This document shows positions 26,339-38,797 of a stretch of DNA of 64,000 bases, piece by piece (positions within the stretch are counted from its first letter, which is position 1; each line of letters starts with the position of its first letter). The position numbers and the translations under genes were made by a program. Location: contig NZ_FXAF01000011.1 of assembly GCF_900177415.1 (NCBI RefSeq), forward strand, positions 186,001 through 250,000, given 5' to 3'. The notes under the pieces were generated by a model. The model had not been told where the DNA came from and did no database searches. It was given only the letters and a program-made list of their open reading frames with translations. This stretch comes from Xaviernesmea oryzae (GTDB lineage: Bacteria; Pseudomonadota; Alphaproteobacteria; Rhizobiales; Rhizobiaceae).

Positions 26339-26615
26339 ACGTCTCTCCTTCTGTTGCGTGGCCGATATGCCAATGCCATGCGGAGGTTGAGGGAGGCTTA
26401 ATGTGCGGGGCCGAGGCCGCGAACGGGTGGAGGCGAAGAGGACCGGCTTTTGCGGAGGCGAGATTTCGCGTTCTCCCTTCACGATCGCACCGGCCCGCCC
26501 TCCGGATCGCCGGAACGCCTTGGCAAATATGCGACCATGGTCGTCCGAGACCCCCGCTTGTCCGCACGTCAAATCCGCTCCACTTTCTTCGAGGCTTCGA
26601 ACCAGGGAGGGCGGA

Positions 26616-26927
26616 ATGAAGGTCATCGTCGGGTTCTTTACGACCAAGCCCGGAAAGCGGGCGGAATATCTGGAGGCGGCGCGGGATCATCTTGAGAAGA
26701 GCCGGCTCGATCCGGACTGTTTCTACATCGAGCTCGTGCCCATGCCGGACGATCCGGACAGGATCCTGCTGGCGGAAGCCTTCACCGGCGAGGAGGCGCA
26801 TCGCCGCCACGAGGATACCGACCATATGCGCGCGCTCTGGGCGGTCGGCCCGAAACTGCTCTCGCATGTGGTGATCGACAACGTGATCTCCGACCAGGTG
26901 CAGCATATCGACGAGAGGTTCGGGTGA
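26616..26927 (+). CDS. Antibiotic biosynthesis monooxygenase (ABM) domain protein
   Basis: A 103-residue single ABM/ferredoxin-like domain protein: an N-terminal VGFFTTKPGKRAEYLEAARD strand-helix unit, FYIELVPMPDDPDRILLAEAF in the middle and HxRHEDTDHMRALW-type helix (RRHEDTDHMRALW). Such small dimers act as quinone or heme-related monooxygenases or are uncharacterised. GGGAGG lies 7 bases before the ATG at 26616. Nothing in the neighbourhood points to a pathway. Confidence 0.8.
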   Translation: MKVIVGFFTTKPGKRAEYLEAARDHLEKSRLDPDCFYIELVPMPDDPDRILLAEAFTGEEAHRRHEDTDHMRALWAVGPKLLSHVVIDNVISDQVQHIDERFG

Positions 26928-26989
26928 GGGCGGGCGTTGCCCTCATCTGCCTGCCGGCATCTTTCCCCGAGGGGAGAAGAGACTCGTGA

Positions 26990-30067
<3,078 letters not shown>

Positions 30068-30206
30068 GCGCCGAATATGGCGAGAGTCATCGCGAAAGGA
30101 AAGGGGCGAGGTCACAAAACAAGTACAAAAGGGAAACGGATTTTCGCCGGACCGGAATGAGGCGGCGAGGACGACATCGCAGGCCGCGGGCCTGTCCGGA
30201 CGCCGG

Positions 30207-31457
30207 TCAGACGATGACAGGCATCATCCAGGCGACGAATTCCGAGACCACGGCGCCGGAGGAATCCTTCTCCACCAGCGGAAAGGTCATCTCCCTCACG
30301 GTGTTGGATTGATTGCCGCCGAGCAGGGTCACGCTGTTCGGCGTCCACCCCGTCACGAAGCCGACATGTCCCGATCCGGCCGACCAGGAGGCATCGTCGA
30401 ACGGCGCATAGCGGCGAACGCCGATCGCGCCGAAAGCGGGAGCGGGCAGCAGCTTGAACTGGTTGTTCTTGTTCCAGAAGAAGGAGCGGGCGCCGGGATG
30501 GTTGGTCCCCATCTGGCCGCTGGTGACGAGGCAATAGTTGATGAAGGCCGCGCACCAGTCCACCTCGTCGCCACCGACGGGGTCGAACCAGGGGGCGGCG
30601 ACCTCGAAGTAAAGAAGGATGCGGGGATTTTCGCCCGGGTCGCTCCACTCGCTCCTTTCCTGCGCGGGCAGGGCCGCCTCTCTCCGCGCGATCGCCATCC
30701 AGCCGTTCGAGGCGGAGGCGGCGGAGGAAAGAACGTCCGGCGTCCGGCCGATCAGCGGGGCCGGCGGCGCGTTCGGCCGCACCGTGCCTTTCGTCCAGCC
30801 TTCGATCTTCTGGATCGTCTGCGCCACCTTCCTGCGATCCCGTTCGCTCAAGGTCGACAGCACCGTTGCGAGCGCGATGCCCGTCTCACGGTGAATGAAA
30901 TCGGCATATTCCTGCGAATTGTTCCCGTCGCCGGGCGGCGCGTAGCGGAAGATGGCGTCCTTGAGCGTCAGCCGGGAATAGGCCGCGGTCTTGAGAAGCG
31001 AGACGATCGCGGCCATGCCGGTCGCCTCGTCGGGAAATACCGCGAAGCTGCCGTCATTGCCGATCGCGCCGCAATTGATCGAGAAGTCTCCCTTCCTGAT
31101 ATTGCCCGGATTGCAGTTGCGCCACGATCTCGATCCGCCTTCGCGGATCTGTTCGCGACCCTGCGCGTCGACGTAAAGGATCGTCCTCGGCGCGATGGGG
31201 CGGGCATGCACGAATTCGCCCGCCGATCCGGCGGGCGGCGGTGTCGGGTCGTCCATATTGGGGACGGGCGGCTGGGTCGGCGGCCTGGGCACTTCCGGAT
31301 TGGGCTGGCGGGTCGAAGCCGCGCCGGTGCCCGGGCCGTACACGACGGTGTAGGTGCCGTCGCCGGCCTTCTCGATCGACGTCACCGTCATGCCGCTGAG
31401 GCGAATGGTGAAGAGCACGTCGGCCAGGCCTGCTTCGGTTACCCCGGTGATCGTCAT
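30207..31457 (-). CDS. Phage-like peptidoglycan hydrolase (TIGR02594-type C-terminal domain)
   Basis: A 416-residue protein in three parts. The N-terminus (about 1-45) is a small beta-rich domain, followed by a proline-rich linker (EVPRPPTQPPVPNMDDPTPP). The middle (about 105-200) begins SRSWRNCNPGNIRKG and resembles phage structural or lytic-transglycosylase-like domains. The C-terminus (about 285-416) matches the TIGR02594/CHAP-like cysteine amidase type with a putative catalytic Cys in DWCAAFINYC and His in GHVGFVTG. No signal peptide is visible. It sits next to a lipoprotein gene on the same strand. It could be an endolysin relic or a secreted anti-bacterial effector. Confidence 0.7.
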   Translation of the reverse strand: MTITGVTEAGLADVLFTIRLSGMTVTSIEKAGDGTYTVVYGPGTGAASTRQPNPEVPRPPTQPPVPNMDDPTPPPAGSAGEFVHARPIAPRTILYVDAQGREQIREGGSRSWRNCNPGNIRKGDFSINCGAIGNDGSFAVFPDEATGMAAIVSLLKTAAYSRLTLKDAIFRYAPPGDGNNSQEYADFIHRETGIALATVLSTLSERDRRKVAQTIQKIEGWTKGTVRPNAPPAPLIGRTPDVLSSAASASNGWMAIARREAALPAQERSEWSDPGENPRILLYFEVAAPWFDPVGGDEVDWCAAFINYCLVTSGQMGTNHPGARSFFWNKNNQFKLLPAPAFGAIGVRRYAPFDDASWSAGSGHVGFVTGWTPNSVTLLGGNQSNTVREMTFPLVEKDSSGAVVSEFVAWMMPVIV

Positions 31458-31511
31458 GGATCCCTCCTCGGTGACGGTCTTGGTCGAGAGTTCGGCATCG
31501 GCGCATCGGCC

Positions 31512-32368
31512 TCAGCCCGGTTTCTTCAGCCCGCGAGCCTCCACGAACCGGCGTCGCGCGGTTGCGAACTGCGGGGCATGCACAAACTGCGTGAGGTCGG
31601 TGTCGATGTCGTTCCGGCGGAGCCATTCGAGCACCGCCTGCCGGGCTGCGTCGCCGCTCCGGAGATAGTCGAGGATGAGGCCGGACGCCTCGTCGGCCGC
31701 ATAGGTGTAGATGGCCTCGGTTCTGGTTTCCTCGGTCCGGGCGAGCAATTGCGAGGTCTGCTCGTCGATGCCGATCAGGCCGGCGGTGATCGTGCCCGCC
31801 GACGCATAGTCGTTGACGTCCATCAAGGCGAGTTCGAGCGGATATGCGGCCGTGTCCAGCGCCAGCTTGTCGAGGATCGACGAACGCACGCCGTTCCTGT
31901 TCGCGCGCATCTGCTTCTGCAGGAACTGGATCGTCTTTTCCGAAAGAATGCTTTTGTCGTAGGCCGCATGCGCGCCCTTGATGCCGGATCGACCGTGGCG
32001 AGCACGGTCTTGGCGGTCTTGGTGGCGGCAAGCGTTCCCGCGCCGCTGAGTGACAGGCTCGTCAGCGTGGCGATGAAGGGGACGCCCTGACTTTCCTGCG
32101 TCAACTCCGCGGAAAACTTCGCATACTGGATGTCGATCGAGCCCATGGCGCTGAGCACGATCGAATTCCGCAGCGCCCTTCTGTCGATCTCGCTGGTGGC
32201 AGTATGATAGGCCTCCATCCGGGAAGGCGCATATCCGCCGGCAAAGTAAGCCGTCGTGACGCTATCGTATTGGGCGAGATTCGGCCCTCCGGCGATCGAC
32301 GGAGTACAGCCGGCCAGAGCTGCCGTTACTGCAGCCATGCTTATGACTACATGAAGAATTCCGGGCAT
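31512..32368 (-). pseudogene. Lipoprotein gene interrupted by a frameshift
   Basis: The first part (start 32368, GAGGGGAC before the ATG) encodes a signal peptide with lipobox LAGC and continues to ATVDP near 31985. The sense then continues in another frame (GIKGAHAAYDKSILSEKTIQ and onward to the stop at 31512). Restoring one T in GAT(T)CCGGC joins the parts as D-S-G-I-K, giving about 285 residues of helical lipoprotein of unknown function. The break may be a real mutation, a sequencing error or, less likely, programmed. It lies 54 bases upstream of the hydrolase gene on the same strand, as if in one operon. Confidence 0.75.
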
Positions 32369-32603
32369 GTTTCTTGTCCCCTCACGCAATACATAAAGGC
32401 ACAAGTGTTTCTGATTGAAAACTTATCGCATGCAACTCTAAGGCGATTTCGCAGTTGTAAGCAGGGACATGCGCAGGCGGTCCGCAACGGGATTACAAAA
32501 TGTCCATGTCGCGAAATGGCCGCAATTTTCGACCGTTTCCACCACAATTGTCGCGGACCTTGAAGATGCTCCCGGACAGGGATGCCAGACGAGGACTGAC
32601 TGC

Positions 32604-34073
32604 ATGGCTCTTTCACACCCGACCTTGGCCGCAATCCGCTTCGGCTACGGTCTTCGCCCCGGCGAAGAACCGCCCGCCGATGCCGAAGCGCTGCTGGCAC
32701 AGATCGAGGAGGGCGTGTCGGAAAAGCCCGGTTTTCCCCGCGAGGGAGCGGCCGGCCGGCTGGAGAATGCGACGCGCGTTCTTTCGGTGCTCGCCGCCGA
32801 GGCGAAAGCCCGCAGGGCCGGCAATCCCAACGAGGGCATCCGCCGGGAAACGCAGCGGGAGGTGCAACGCACCTACCGCCTGGACGCCATGGCGCGGATG
32901 GCCAATGCGATACACTCGCCGCTCGGATTTTACGAACGCCTTGCAGGTTTCTGGGTCGATCACTTCTCGACCAGCGTCCTGAAGGCCCTGCCGATGCGCA
33001 TGATCGTGCCGCTTTACGAGGCGCAGGCGATCCGGCCGAATATCGGCGGCTCCTTCTCGAAACTTCTTTCGGCGGCGATCCTGCATCCGGCCATGCTGAT
33101 CTATCTCGACCAGAACCAGAGCGTCGGGCCAGATTCGCCCGCGGGGCGCAGGAACCGCCGCGGCCTCAACGAGAATCTCGGCCGCGAGCTCCTGGAACTC
33201 CACACGCTCGGCGCCGGCAGCGGCTATACGCAGGACGACGTGCGCGCCGCCGCACTCGTCCTGACCGGGCTTACGGTCGACAACCGCACGCTCGAAGTGG
33301 TCTATCAGCCGCAGCTCGCGGAGGGCGGGCCGATCACGCTGCTCGGACGCACCTACGAGGACGACGAAGGCGACGGCCAGGATCATGTCCTGATGCTGGA
33401 GGATCTGGCCGGCAGCCCGAAGACCGCCCGGCACGTCTCCCGCAAGCTCGTCCGGCATTTCATCGCCGACGATCCTCCGGACGACATGGTGGAGCCGATG
33501 GTCGAAGCCTGGATGAGAAGCCAGGGCAACCTCACGGAGGTCTACCGGACCATGCTTTCCCATCCGCGCGCCTGGGCGGAGCCGGGCCGGAAGATCAAGC
33601 AGCCCTTCGAATTCGTCGTATCCGGCTTCAGGGCTCTCGGCCTGCCGGAAAAGAATTTCGCCAATCTGGTGAGCGACCTGGACGACGAGGACGAGGGGCC
33701 GGTGGGCAAGGCCATGGAAATGGCCGGCGCCGCCGCGACACGGGAAGAGGCGCGGCGAAAGGCGAGGCGGGCGAATGCCCTGACGCTCGGCGCCCTGCAG
33801 CGGATGGGGCAGCCGGTCTGGCAGCCGCCGAGCCCGGCGGGTTTCGCCGACGAGGTGAGCGTCTGGCTGTCGGCAAGCCAGCTCAGCGAACGGATCGCCT
33901 GGTCGCGCATGATCGCCCGAACCTTCGGGCAGAAGACGGAGCCCTCCGCATTTCTGGAGGCGGCGCTCGGCGATGCCGCCCGGCCGGAGACCCGCCAGAT
34001 CGTCGCGCAGGCACCCAGCAAGGTGCACGGCATCACCATGGTTCTTGCATCCCCCGAATTCAACAGGAGATGA
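32604..34073 (+). CDS. DUF1800 family protein
   Basis: A 489-residue protein of the DUF1800 family, recognised by AIRFGYGLRPGE at the N-terminus, FWVDHFSTSV, the NENLGRELLELHTLG motif and YTQDDVRAAALVLTG. The family is widespread in proteobacteria and planctomycetes, nearly always beside a DUF1501 gene, and is thought to act in the envelope or periplasm; no enzyme activity is established. No clear signal peptide is present at this start. I chose the ATG at 32604. It is followed by the DUF1501 gene after 4 bases. Confidence 0.88.
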   Translation: MALSHPTLAAIRFGYGLRPGEEPPADAEALLAQIEEGVSEKPGFPREGAAGRLENATRVLSVLAAEAKARRAGNPNEGIRRETQREVQRTYRLDAMARMANAIHSPLGFYERLAGFWVDHFSTSVLKALPMRMIVPLYEAQAIRPNIGGSFSKLLSAAILHPAMLIYLDQNQSVGPDSPAGRRNRRGLNENLGRELLELHTLGAGSGYTQDDVRAAALVLTGLTVDNRTLEVVYQPQLAEGGPITLLGRTYEDDEGDGQDHVLMLEDLAGSPKTARHVSRKLVRHFIADDPPDDMVEPMVEAWMRSQGNLTEVYRTMLSHPRAWAEPGRKIKQPFEFVVSGFRALGLPEKNFANLVSDLDDEDEGPVGKAMEMAGAAATREEARRKARRANALTLGALQRMGQPVWQPPSPAGFADEVSVWLSASQLSERIAWSRMIARTFGQKTEPSAFLEAALGDAARPETRQIVAQAPSKVHGITMVLASPEFNRR

Positions 34074-34077
34074 CCCG

Positions 34078-35256
34078 ATGACTTTTCGAGAGAGCTTCCT
34101 GTTGTCCCGCCGCGGCTTCCTGGCGGGCGCCTGCTGCGCGGCCGCCGCGCCCGTTCTCACGCCGGTGACCTTCGCCGCCATGCCGGGCGACAACCGTTTC
34201 GTCACGATCATCCTGCGCGGCGCCATGGACGGGCTCGACCTGGTGCAGCCCTATGGCGATCCGGCCTATGCGGCGCTTCGGCCCAGGCTGGGGCTGACGC
34301 CCGACGCGGGCCTCCTCGATCTCGACGGATTCTTCGGCCTCAATCCGGCGGCGTCGGCGCTGATGCCGCTGTGGCGGGCGGGCGAGCTCTCCTTCGTGCA
34401 CGCGGTCTCCACGCCCTATCGCGACCAGCGCAGCCATTTCGACGGGCAGGACATGCTGGAGACCGGCGGTAACGACAAGAGCGAACGCACGGGCTGGCTC
34501 AACCGGACGCTCGCGGTCATCCCTCGCTCCGACGCCCGCAAGGCGATCGACATCAACACGTCGATGGAACTGATCCTCAGCGGCCCGAACGAGGCGGATT
34601 CCTGGTCGAGCCAGAACAATTTCGCGCTCGCCGACGACGAGATCGCCTTCCTCGACCGGCTCTATGCCGGAGACGAGGCCTTCGCGAGAGCCATGGCCGA
34701 GGCGAAGAAGACGGACATGTCCGCCGATTCCCTCTATGGCGACGAAAAGCGCGGGGCGGGCATTGCCGACATGGCGCGGCTCGCCGGCGGCATGCTGCGC
34801 GAGGACTACAGGATCGCCAGCTTCTCGATCAACGGCTGGGACACGCATGTGGGCCAGAAGGTGCAGTTCGCAAAGGCGGTGAATGGACTGGCGGCCGCCA
34901 TCACCACGCTGAAGGACGCGATGGGCGAGGACGTCTGGAGAAAGACCGTGGTGCTGGCGATGACGGAGTTCGGCCGGACAGCCCGCGAGAACGGCACCAA
35001 CGGCACCGACCACGGGACCGGCGGGCTTGCGGTTCTGGCCGGCGGCGCCATCCCGGGCGGCAAGGTTTTGGGGACGTGGCCCGGCCTTGCCGACGACAGG
35101 CTGCTCGACCGGCGCGACCTGATGCCGACCGGCGACGTGCGCGAGGTCGCCGCCGCCATGCTCTACCGGCAGTTCGGCGTCGATCCCGACGATCTCACCG
35201 CCAAGGTCTTTCCGGGCCTCACCTTCGACAAGTCGTCGATCTATCTGAGAGGGTGA
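34078..35256 (+). CDS. DUF1501 family Tat-exported protein
   Basis: A 392-residue protein with a twin-arginine signal (LLSRRGFLAGACCAAAAPVL), so probably folded with a cofactor before export. The body belongs to DUF1501, part of the alkaline phosphatase/sulfatase superfamily by fold: GAMDGLDLVQPYGD near the N-terminus, DQRSHFDGQDMLETG, NGWDTHVGQK and TEFGRTARENGTNGTDHGTGG hold the likely metal ligands. It forms a two-gene operon with DUF1800. The substrate is unknown. Confidence 0.88.
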   Translation: MTFRESFLLSRRGFLAGACCAAAAPVLTPVTFAAMPGDNRFVTIILRGAMDGLDLVQPYGDPAYAALRPRLGLTPDAGLLDLDGFFGLNPAASALMPLWRAGELSFVHAVSTPYRDQRSHFDGQDMLETGGNDKSERTGWLNRTLAVIPRSDARKAIDINTSMELILSGPNEADSWSSQNNFALADDEIAFLDRLYAGDEAFARAMAEAKKTDMSADSLYGDEKRGAGIADMARLAGGMLREDYRIASFSINGWDTHVGQKVQFAKAVNGLAAAITTLKDAMGEDVWRKTVVLAMTEFGRTARENGTNGTDHGTGGLAVLAGGAIPGGKVLGTWPGLADDRLLDRRDLMPTGDVREVAAAMLYRQFGVDPDDLTAKVFPGLTFDKSSIYLRG

Positions 35257-35282
35257 GCCTGATACGGGTCGTGGCGACGGCC

Positions 35283-35870
35283 TCAGGTCATGATGTCGTA
35301 GACCCTGAAAATCCAGTAGAACTGGTAGGCGAGCGCGAAGATCACGAAGACCGCATGATAGCGCCGGTTGGCGGTCATCACGGCGATCAGGCTGAGAACG
35401 ATATAGAGCGCGGTGCGCGCCGGATATTCGGGGCCGAGCGACAGGAAATAGTCGCGGCCCTTCAGCGCGGTATCGACGAAGTCGGTAACGAGCATTCCCG
35501 CCAGGAAGCCGAAGAACCATTTCCGGCGCGACATGAAGTAATGCTCGTAGCCGTCATAATCCTGCATGGAGGTGGGAAAGATGAGGGCGCAGAGGAAGAA
35601 GAACAGCGCGCAGAAGAGGATCAGGAACAGATAGGTGGTGAACTCGATGACCGGCAGGCCGTGCAGCCGGTATTCCCACCACCAGAAATGCACCAGGAAG
35701 AGAAACATGAACGCTACCCAGCCGAGATGGACGGCGTAGATGCGGGCGGCGTTGGGGTGCTGCACGATGCCGGCAAGCCCGTTCAGGAGCCGCGCGAGGC
35801 TGAGGCTGACCACCATGCCCATCACGATGCGGATATGGGTGAAGGTTTCCGCGGCGGTCGGAGCGTCCAT
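35283..35870 (-). CDS. Hypothetical integral membrane protein
   Basis: A 195-residue protein with about six hydrophobic segments (near 14-33, 45-66, 76-98, 118-132, 150-166 and 171-190). Aromatic-rich motifs include HFWWWEYRLHG. I do not recognise a family. It lies 4 bases after the thioesterase gene on the same strand, so it is probably co-transcribed with it. Confidence 0.75.
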   Translation of the reverse strand: MDAPTAAETFTHIRIVMGMVVSLSLARLLNGLAGIVQHPNAARIYAVHLGWVAFMFLFLVHFWWWEYRLHGLPVIEFTTYLFLILFCALFFFLCALIFPTSMQDYDGYEHYFMSRRKWFFGFLAGMLVTDFVDTALKGRDYFLSLGPEYPARTALYIVLSLIAVMTANRRYHAVFVIFALAYQFYWIFRVYDIMT

Positions 35871-35874
35871 TCCC

Positions 35875-36264
35875 TTATTCCTCCGCGGGGACCGGCATCG
35901 GCTTGCCGTCCTCGTCGAGCGCCACCATGATGAAGGTCGCGGCGGTGACCTTTTCCAGGATCCGGTAGCGGGCGCGGTGCGCCCAGGCCTCGACGGAAAG
36001 CGTGATCGACGTGCGCCCGACGCGGGTGATCTCCGTATAGACGTTGAGCGTGTCGCCGATCTTCACCGGCAGCTCGAAGGCCATTTCCTTGACCGCCGCC
36101 GTCACCACGCGGCCGCGGGCGCGCTCGGCGGCGCGGATGCCGCTCGCGAGGTCCATCTGGGCCATGACCCAGCCGCCAAAGATGTCTCCGGCCGCATTGG
36201 CATCCGCCGGCATGGCAAGCGTGCGGAGCGTCAGCTCGCCGGTCGGCTTCTTGGTTTCGGTCAT
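35875..36264 (-). CDS. Acyl-CoA thioesterase (YciA-like hotdog fold)
   Basis: A 129-residue hot-dog protein that hydrolyses acyl-CoA esters. The motif NAAGDIFGGWVMAQMDLASG matches the YciA/BFIT group, with the catalytic Asp and Gly-rich turn. The start at 36264 (MTETKKPTGEL) agrees with family length; the longer frame to 36375 reads into the adjacent inverted-repeat element and is not real. Physiological substrate is unknown; YciA prefers broad medium to long acyl-CoAs. Confidence 0.88.
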   Translation of the reverse strand: MTETKKPTGELTLRTLAMPADANAAGDIFGGWVMAQMDLASGIRAAERARGRVVTAAVKEMAFELPVKIGDTLNVYTEITRVGRTSITLSVEAWAHRARYRILEKVTAATFIMVALDEDGKPMPVPAEE

Positions 36265-36316
36265 GGCTATCCCTCTTGCTTCGGCGGTTTCCGGGGCGAT
36301 TCCTCCCGGCAAGAGA

Positions 36317-36591
36317 CTAGAGCGTTTCCTTGTTAGATTGAAGCATTCTGCCGGAGCAGGTTTTCGTTGGGGCAAAGGCGATTGGCGAAGGGCATACCCG
36401 TTGGTACGTCCGAGCCGATCGCCTTTGATCCCGGCGGAAAGATGCCCGGCCCTGCGGGTTGGCTGAAACGGGCCGCCTGATCGACCGGCTGGCTCGGCTG
36501 TAGGGCTGGGCTACGACCTGCGCCAGCCGGTCGACCATCCGACTCCGTTTGAGCCAACAGAATGCTTCAATCTAACAAGGAAACGCTCTAG
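36317..36591. mobile_element. 275-bp element with perfect 34-bp terminal inverted repeats
   Basis: 36317-36350 is exactly the reverse complement of 36558-36591; the outermost bases are CTAGAGCGTTTCC. Inside are two further inverted pairs: CAAAGGCGAT (near 36374) with ATCGCCTTTG (near 36416), and CGACCGGCTGGC (near 36482) with GCCAGCCGGTCG (near 36524). It contains no credible gene. The structure fits a non-autonomous miniature element or a large bacterial interspersed repeat. Frames across it only read the repeat. Confidence 0.75.
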
Positions 36592-36749
36592 CGGTGCCGG
36601 GAAGAGAAGAAAACTCTCCTGGAGAAAGTGTTTTCCGTCAAAAGTTTAGGCAGGACTAATGCGCGTTATGCGCGACCGGTGCGGTACTTCACTACCTGGT
36701 AACCTTCGATCGCTAGAATTTGAGGCGAATACGAACAAGGGGGGTAACC

Positions 36750-38588
36750 ATGCAACGCTTCACCATTTCCTGGCGTCTTTATTGCCTTGTGCTTCTGTCG
36801 CTCGTCATCCTGGGCGGCGCGATGATCTTCAGCCTGATCCAGAGCTATGCCTCGTCGGAGCGGGAACGCAAGGCGGGCCTTGCGCAGATGAACGATGCCG
36901 CGCTGACGGTGCTGAAGAAATACCAGGCGATGGAGGCCTCCGGCGCCATGACCCGCGATGCGGCGCAGGCCGAAGCCAAGGCGGTCATCTCCGTGATGCG
37001 CTACGGCGACGGCACCGGCTATTTCTGGATCAACGACATGCTGCCGCGCATGGTCATGCATCCGATCAAGCCGGAGATGAACGGCAAGGATCTTTCCGGC
37101 GACAAGGACCCGAACGGCAAGTTCCTGTTCGTGGAATTCGTCAACACCGTTAAGGCGAGCGCGAGCGGCAAGGGCTTCGTCGACTACTACTGGCCGAAGC
37201 CGGGCGCCGAACAGCCGGTCGAGAAATATTCGCATGTGGCGGGCTTCGCGCCCTGGGGCTGGATCGTCGGCACCGGCGTCTATGTGGACGACCTGCATGC
37301 CATGTTCCGCCGCGACGCGATCAACTTCGCCTCGATCTTCGGCGTCGGCGCCCTGGTGCTGATCGGCGGCGCGGCCTTCGTGGTGAGAAGCGTCACGGGT
37401 CCGATCGGCAAGATCAGGCAGGTGCTGCAGTCGATCGCCTCGGGCGAGGCGGGCGTTGCCGTGCCCTGCACGGATCAGAAGAACGAGATGGGCGAGATGG
37501 CGCGGGCGCTCGTCGTGCTGCGCGACAGCGTCGAGGAACGCGCCGAACTGCAGACCCGCGAGGCCGAGCAGGCCCGCGCGCTGGCGGACGAGCGTTCCGG
37601 CAACGAACGGACGATGGCGGCCGCGGCCGAACGCCAGGCCCGGGCGATGGGCGAACTCGGCCGGGCGCTGGAGGCCCTGGCGGACGGCGACCTTTCCGTC
37701 ACGCTTGCCGATATCGGCGAGGATTACGCGAAGCTTCGCCACGACTTCAACGCGGCCGTCGGTTCGCTGCACCGGGCGATCGGTGCGATCGCCGAAACGA
37801 GCCTGGTGGTGCGCGACAGCGCCTCCGACATTTCCGGCGCGACGGGCAATCTTTCGAGGCGCACCGAGCAGCAGGCGGCTTCGCTCGAGGAGACCGCCGC
37901 AGCGCTCGACGAGATCACCGCCACCGTCCGCACTGCGTCGGAGCGGGCGCATGAGGCGCGCGCCATGGTCAACGAGACGAAGGAGAGCGCCGGCCGTTCG
38001 GGCCAGATCGTCCGCAACGCGATCGACGCCATGGGCCGCATCGAGGAGAGTTCGAACCGCATCAACCAGATCATCTCGGTGATCGACGAGATCGCCTTCC
38101 AGACGAACCTTCTGGCGCTGAATGCCGGCGTCGAGGCGGCGCGCGCCGGCGAGGCGGGCCGGGGTTTCGCGGTCGTGGCGCAGGAGGTGCGGGAGCTCGC
38201 ACAGCGCTCCGCCAACGCCGCCAAGGAGATCAAGGAACTGATCGGCAATTCCGCCCGCGAGGTGGAAGGCGGCGTCGCGCTGGTACGCTCCACCGGCGAC
38301 GCACTGGTCGAGATCGCCACGCTGGTCGAGCGGGTCAACGCGCATGTGGAGACGATCGCCACCGCCGCCCGCGAGCAGGCGACGGGCCTGCAGGAGATCA
38401 ACTCCTCCGTCAACCACATGGACCAGATGACCCAGCAGAACGCCGCGATGGTGGAGGAAACCACGGCGGCGAGCCAGACGCTCGCCGAGCAGAGCCTGCA
38501 GCTGCAGGGCCTGCTTTCGGCGTTCCGGCTCGCCAACGACGGCAACGGGGCCGCCTACGGTACCGCGTCCCGCCCCCGCGCCGCCTGA
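36750..38588 (+). CDS. Methyl-accepting chemotaxis protein with a Cache sensor domain
   Basis: A 612-residue chemoreceptor. An N-terminal membrane segment (about 8-28) is followed by a single-Cache (sCache_2) periplasmic sensor with the GDGTGYFWINDMLPRMVMHP motif, a second membrane segment (about 187-208), HAMP, and a long coiled-coil signalling domain with the hairpin tip EIAFQTNLLALNAGVEAARAG. sCache_2 receptors typically bind small carboxylates. It would signal to CheA/CheW. It is a single gene ended by an intrinsic terminator. The ATG at 36750 follows GGGG, and its start fits the membrane anchor. Confidence 0.93.
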   Translation: MQRFTISWRLYCLVLLSLVILGGAMIFSLIQSYASSERERKAGLAQMNDAALTVLKKYQAMEASGAMTRDAAQAEAKAVISVMRYGDGTGYFWINDMLPRMVMHPIKPEMNGKDLSGDKDPNGKFLFVEFVNTVKASASGKGFVDYYWPKPGAEQPVEKYSHVAGFAPWGWIVGTGVYVDDLHAMFRRDAINFASIFGVGALVLIGGAAFVVRSVTGPIGKIRQVLQSIASGEAGVAVPCTDQKNEMGEMARALVVLRDSVEERAELQTREAEQARALADERSGNERTMAAAAERQARAMGELGRALEALADGDLSVTLADIGEDYAKLRHDFNAAVGSLHRAIGAIAETSLVVRDSASDISGATGNLSRRTEQQAASLEETAAALDEITATVRTASERAHEARAMVNETKESAGRSGQIVRNAIDAMGRIEESSNRINQIISVIDEIAFQTNLLALNAGVEAARAGEAGRGFAVVAQEVRELAQRSANAAKEIKELIGNSAREVEGGVALVRSTGDALVEIATLVERVNAHVETIATAAREQATGLQEINSSVNHMDQMTQQNAAMVEETTAASQTLAEQSLQLQGLLSAFRLANDGNGAAYGTASRPRAA

Positions 38589-38608
38589 CGGTCGAGGCTA
38601 AAGACAAG

Positions 38609-38645
38609 ACCCGCCGGAGCCATGGGTCCCGGCGGGTTTTTCTTT
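38609..38645 (+). terminator. Intrinsic terminator after the chemoreceptor gene
   Basis: ACCCGCCGG (38609-38617) pairs with CCGGCGGGT (38629-38637) and is followed by TTTTTCTTT. Confidence 0.8.
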
Positions 38646-38797
38646 GCCGGGACGCGAGGCGACGGCCATGCCGTTTTGGAGCAATCACGCCTCTCGAAAA
38701 GGCCCAGAAAAGGCCTTGTTTGCGCAAGCTTTCGTTTACCGGCTTTCCCTAAAATCCTGGATTGTGTCATTTCGGCACCGGAAGAGTGGCAACTGGT

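Noticed and set aside
30068..30115. Longer UvrB start at the GTG at 30115
   Set aside because: The extra 16 residues lack a convincing ribosome-binding site, and MARSPKKSS from the ATG at 30067 looks like a natural start, although its own site is also weak.
36333..36557. Short frames inside the 275-bp inverted-repeat element
   Set aside because: They read across the palindromic arms, lack ribosome-binding sites and show no transposase motif.
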